A stretch of 8,558 nucleotides of DNA from Ruminococcus sp. (GTDB taxonomy: Bacteria > Bacillota > Clostridia > Oscillospirales > Ruminococcaceae), in assembly GCA_029063695.1 (NCBI GenBank), contig JAIDNR010000303.1, positions 1 to 8,558 on the forward strand. The letters are read 5' to 3'. The notes beneath the pieces are model-generated. The model was not told the origin of the DNA. It did no database searches and worked only from the letters and a program-made list of their open reading frames with translations. This document shows, piece after piece, positions 6,781-8,558 of the stretch (positions are counted from its first letter, which is position 1; every line of letters begins with the position of its first letter). The translations under genes and the position numbers were made by a program.

Positions 6781-7557
6781 TCAGCCGTTTACAGCAGCCT
6801 GAACGATAGTATTGAAATCGTCAGCCTTGAGTGAAGCACCGCCGATAAGACCTCCGTCGATATTTGGCTTTGCAAGGAGTTCAGCACAGTTAGCTGCATT
6901 CATTGAACCGCCGTACTGAATTGTTACTGCCTCTGCTGTAGCCTCATCATAGAGCTTTGCAAGCTGTGCACGGATAAATCCGCATACTTCCTCAGCCTGT
7001 TCGGGAGTTGCTGTAAGACCTGTACCGATAGCCCATACAGGCTCATAAGCAATAACAACGTTCTTAACCTGCTCTGCTGTAACGTCCCAAAGGTCAAGTT
7101 TAATCTGACGTGCAATAACTTCCTCAGTGATATTGCACTGACGCTCCCACTTGAGTTCGCCGACACATACGATAGGCTTAAGACCTGCATTGAGTGCGGC
7201 AAGAGTTCTCTTGTTAACAGTTTCGTCAGTTTCGCCGAAATACTGTCTTCTCTCGCTGTGACCGATTACAACGTATTCAACACCGAGTTCAACGAGCATC
7301 GGAGCAGAAATTTCACCTGTGAATGCACCTTTTTCCTCAAAGTGTACGTTTTCAGCACCGATTTTAACATTAGAATCTGCTGTAGTATTGATAGCAGTTT
7401 CAAGATTTGTAAAAGGTACACAAGCGATAACTTCAACGTTACCCTCAGCATTTGCAACGAGTGGCTTAATAGCTTCGAGAAGTGCTTTAGCTTCGGGTCT
7501 TGTGTTGTTCATTTTCCAGTTTCCGGCAATAATAGCCTTTCTTGTTGATTTATTCAT
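6781..7557 (-). CDS. tpiA: Triosephosphate isomerase
   Basis: The 258-residue cytoplasmic TIM-barrel enzyme interconverts dihydroxyacetone phosphate and glyceraldehyde 3-phosphate. All active-site elements are present: Asn13 and Lys15 in GNWKMN (12-17), the electrophile His100 in VIGHSERR, the catalytic base Glu172 in AYEPVWAIGTG (170-180, the start of the mobile loop), YGGSMNAAN (215-223) and the phosphate-binding GGLIGGASL (235-243). Length is typical (about 250). The ATG at 7557 is preceded by AAGGAG with nine bases between. It follows the 56-residue membrane-protein gene by 21 bases and precedes the GTG-started membrane protein by nine, so it lies inside a tight operon. Confidence 0.98.
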   Translation of the reverse strand: MNKSTRKAIIAGNWKMNNTRPEAKALLEAIKPLVANAEGNVEVIACVPFTNLETAINTTADSNVKIGAENVHFEEKGAFTGEISAPMLVELGVEYVVIGHSERRQYFGETDETVNKRTLAALNAGLKPIVCVGELKWERQCNITEEVIARQIKLDLWDVTAEQVKNVVIAYEPVWAIGTGLTATPEQAEEVCGFIRAQLAKLYDEATAEAVTIQYGGSMNAANCAELLAKPNIDGGLIGGASLKADDFNTIVQAAVNG

Positions 7558-7578
7558 GATAATTAACTCCTTAAAATT

Positions 7579-7749
7579 TTATTTGTCGGATTTTACCTGA
7601 TTATTACAGCCGTTATAACTTCCGACCGTAATTCCGTTTTTTACAGGTGAAACAAGTATTCCGAAAGCAATTCCTGTGATAATACAGACAAAAGCTAAAA
7701 TCAATGCTTCAGCTGAATAATTTTCTTTAATTTTTTCAGTAATTTTCAT
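7579..7749 (-). CDS. Small single-helix membrane protein, 56 residues, unknown function
   Basis: This short gene begins MKITEKIKENYSAEALILAF and has one hydrophobic segment (about 15-33) ending before a VSP. It then has a polar, Gly/Asn-rich tail with NGCNN and a Lys-rich end. The ATG at 7749 has a GAGG site (7760-7763) with ten bases between, and that site overlaps the stop codon of the upstream 71-residue gene, so the two are probably translationally coupled. The stop is 21 bases before tpiA. The combination of start, ribosome site and tight spacing makes a real gene likely. I cannot assign a family; short proteins with a helix followed by a Gly/Asn-rich tail are common hypothetical proteins in Ruminococcaceae, but that is memory and unverified. 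Confidence 0.65.
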   Translation of the reverse strand: MKITEKIKENYSAEALILAFVCIITGIAFGILVSPVKNGITVGSYNGCNNQVKSDK

Positions 7750-7761
7750 TTTTAATATACC

Positions 7762-7977
7762 TCATGCAAAAAACGAAAAAATATACACAACTAAAAATAA
7801 TAATGAACTAACAGTCATAATTGAACGGAAGATTATTTTTTTATTATAAATTTTTAATTTGTCGCTGTCAGATTTATTCACTTTTTTAATTGCAGAAATT
7901 AATAGCACAGCAAATACTATAAAAAATGCAAAAAGTATTGTCATAACTCCGAGTGCAAGCCAAATAATCAACTCCAT
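7762..7977 (-). CDS. Small two-helix membrane protein, 71 residues, unknown function
   Basis: The product has two hydrophobic helices (about 5-30 and 50-70) joined by a Lys-rich loop (KKVNKSDSDK...YNKK, 31-47). The positive loop should be cytoplasmic, with both ends outside, so it is a helical hairpin. The ATG at 7977 has AGAGGA six bases upstream. It lies 84 bases after pgk and overlaps the ribosome site of the next small gene. I recognise no family. Small hairpin proteins of this type may be subunits of larger membrane complexes or regulators, but no evidence here selects one. Base composition is more A+T-rich than the glycolytic genes around it, as expected for a hydrophobic, Lys-rich protein. 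Confidence 0.7.
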   Translation of the reverse strand: MELIIWLALGVMTILFAFFIVFAVLLISAIKKVNKSDSDKLKIYNKKIIFRSIMTVSSLLFLVVYIFSFFA

Positions 7978-8017
7978 AATAATCCTCTTTTCTCAATTAT
8001 GGTATTCCCTTTGCATT

Positions 8018-8050
8018 ACAATAAGGGCGAATATTTCTACCCGCCCTATT
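8018..8050 (-). terminator. Weak Rho-independent terminator or attenuator after pgk
   Basis: On the minus strand AATAGGGCG (8050-8042) pairs with CGCCCTTATT (8029-8020) with one bulged T, around a 12-base loop, followed by a short TTATTGT. It starts about 11 bases after the pgk stop. The T-tract is poor, so some transcription may read through into the small membrane genes and tpiA. I saw no convincing promoter between this element and the next start at 7977. Confidence 0.45.
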
Positions 8051-8061
8051 GATTTATTGAA

Positions 8062-8511
8062 TTACTTTTCAGCAATTACTGCAACACCAGGGAGAACCTT
8101 ACCTTCAAGGTATTCGAGTGAAGCACCGCCGCCTGTTGAGATATGGCTCATCTTGTCAGCGAAACCAAGCTGCATTACTGCTGCTGCTGAGTCGCCGCCG
8201 CCGATGATAGTAGTAGCATCTGTTTCAGCGAGTGCCTTTGCAACTGCAATAGTTCCCTTAGCAAGTACAGGGTTCTCAAATACGCCCATAGGACCGTTCC
8301 ATACGACAGTCTTAGCGGACTTTACAGCCTCTGCAAAGAGTTCCTGAGTCTTTGTGCCGATGTCAAGTCCCATTTTGTCAGCAGGAATCTTGTCTGAATC
8401 AACGTTTTCAACTGCGATTTCTGCGTCAATCGGATTCGGGAATTCAGCAGCAACTGTTGTATCAACAGGGAGGAGAATCTTCTTACCGAGTGATTCAGCC
8501 TTTGTAAGCAT
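8062..8511 (-). CDS. pgk: Phosphoglycerate kinase, C-terminal part, interrupted at the window end
   Basis: The visible 149 residues are the C-terminal, nucleotide-binding domain of the enzyme that makes ATP from 1,3-bisphosphoglycerate and ADP in the cytoplasm. The family blocks are clear: LLPVDTTVA near the start, VVWNGPMGVFE (69-79), IIGGGDSAAAV (102-112) and STGGGASLEYLEGK (125-138). A whole enzyme has about 400 residues, so about 250 are missing. The Met at 8511 is internal to the true protein: the frame continues upstream as Cys-Lys-Glu, then reaches a TGA at 8532-8530 that lies in the fold-back repeat. The break is therefore caused by that repeat, probably an assembly or library artefact and not a real mutation. 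pgk leads the glycolytic genes here. Confidence 0.93.
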   Translation of the reverse strand: MLTKAESLGKKILLPVDTTVAAEFPNPIDAEIAVENVDSDKIPADKMGLDIGTKTQELFAEAVKSAKTVVWNGPMGVFENPVLAKGTIAVAKALAETDATTIIGGGDSAAAVMQLGFADKMSHISTGGGASLEYLEGKVLPGVAVIAEK

Positions 8512-8558
8512 TTCCTTACAAAGGCTGAATCACTCGGTAAGAAGATTCTCCTCCCTGT
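8465..8558. repeat. Perfect 44-base inverted repeat with six-base spacer at the window end
   Basis: Bases 8465-8508 are the exact reverse complement of 8515-8558, separated by CATTTC. The left arm is ordinary pgk coding sequence; the right arm puts a stop in the pgk frame. At the centre is a short TGTAAG/CTTACA pair that could belong to the real gene and act as the switch point. This is the usual shape of a fold-back chimera at a contig end. Confidence 0.9.

Noticed and set aside
7859..8347. 162-codon open frame on the plus strand
   Set aside because: It runs antisense across the small membrane gene, the stem-loop and pgk, and its composition mirrors the real coding strand.

Overview
The window looks like the end of a contig from a low-G+C, Gram-positive Clostridia, most likely a Ruminococcus-type gut or rumen bacterium. 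This rests on A+T-rich intergenic DNA, AGGAG-type ribosome sites, an SPKTG cell-wall sorting signal after a Pro/Thr-rich stalk, and the glycolytic gene order pgk, tpiA, gpmI. No gene was checked against a database; identities come from motifs I can read in the translations. Every supported gene is on the minus strand, so transcription runs from high to low coordinates.

Right part (about 8558 to 4340) is a lower-glycolysis operon. It holds the C-terminal part of phosphoglycerate kinase, a stem-loop, two small membrane-protein genes (71 and 56 residues), triosephosphate isomerase, a three-helix membrane protein of unknown function with a GTG start, and cofactor-independent phosphoglycerate mutase. 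It closes with a good Rho-independent terminator. The last 94 bases are a near-perfect fold-back inverted repeat that interrupts pgk and is probably an assembly or library artefact.

The control region between 4144 and 4340 has no gene. It contains a promoter-like pair (TTGACG, 17 bases, TAATAT), a perfect 14-base palindrome over the -10 that resembles a compact Fur box, a 44-base imperfect palindrome, and six copies of CTAAC/GTTAG.

Left part (4143 to 1) is a probable four-gene operon. In order it encodes: a secreted, sortase-anchored surface protein resembling Treponema Tp47; a ferric-reductase-like membrane protein fused through a long acidic Ser/Thr/Glu stalk to an FMN-binding domain with a flavinylation motif; an ApbE FMN transferase lipoprotein; and the first 31 codons of a further membrane or secreted protein, which overlaps the apbE stop. 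I infer an envelope flavin-based electron-transfer module: heme b in the membrane passes electrons to a covalently bound FMN outside, which ApbE installs. The surface protein carries a look-alike of the flavinylation motif and may be a second flavinylated or electron-accepting partner. The Fur-like operator suggests control by iron. The family assignments of the reductase and ApbE are firm; the partnership and the regulation are inference.
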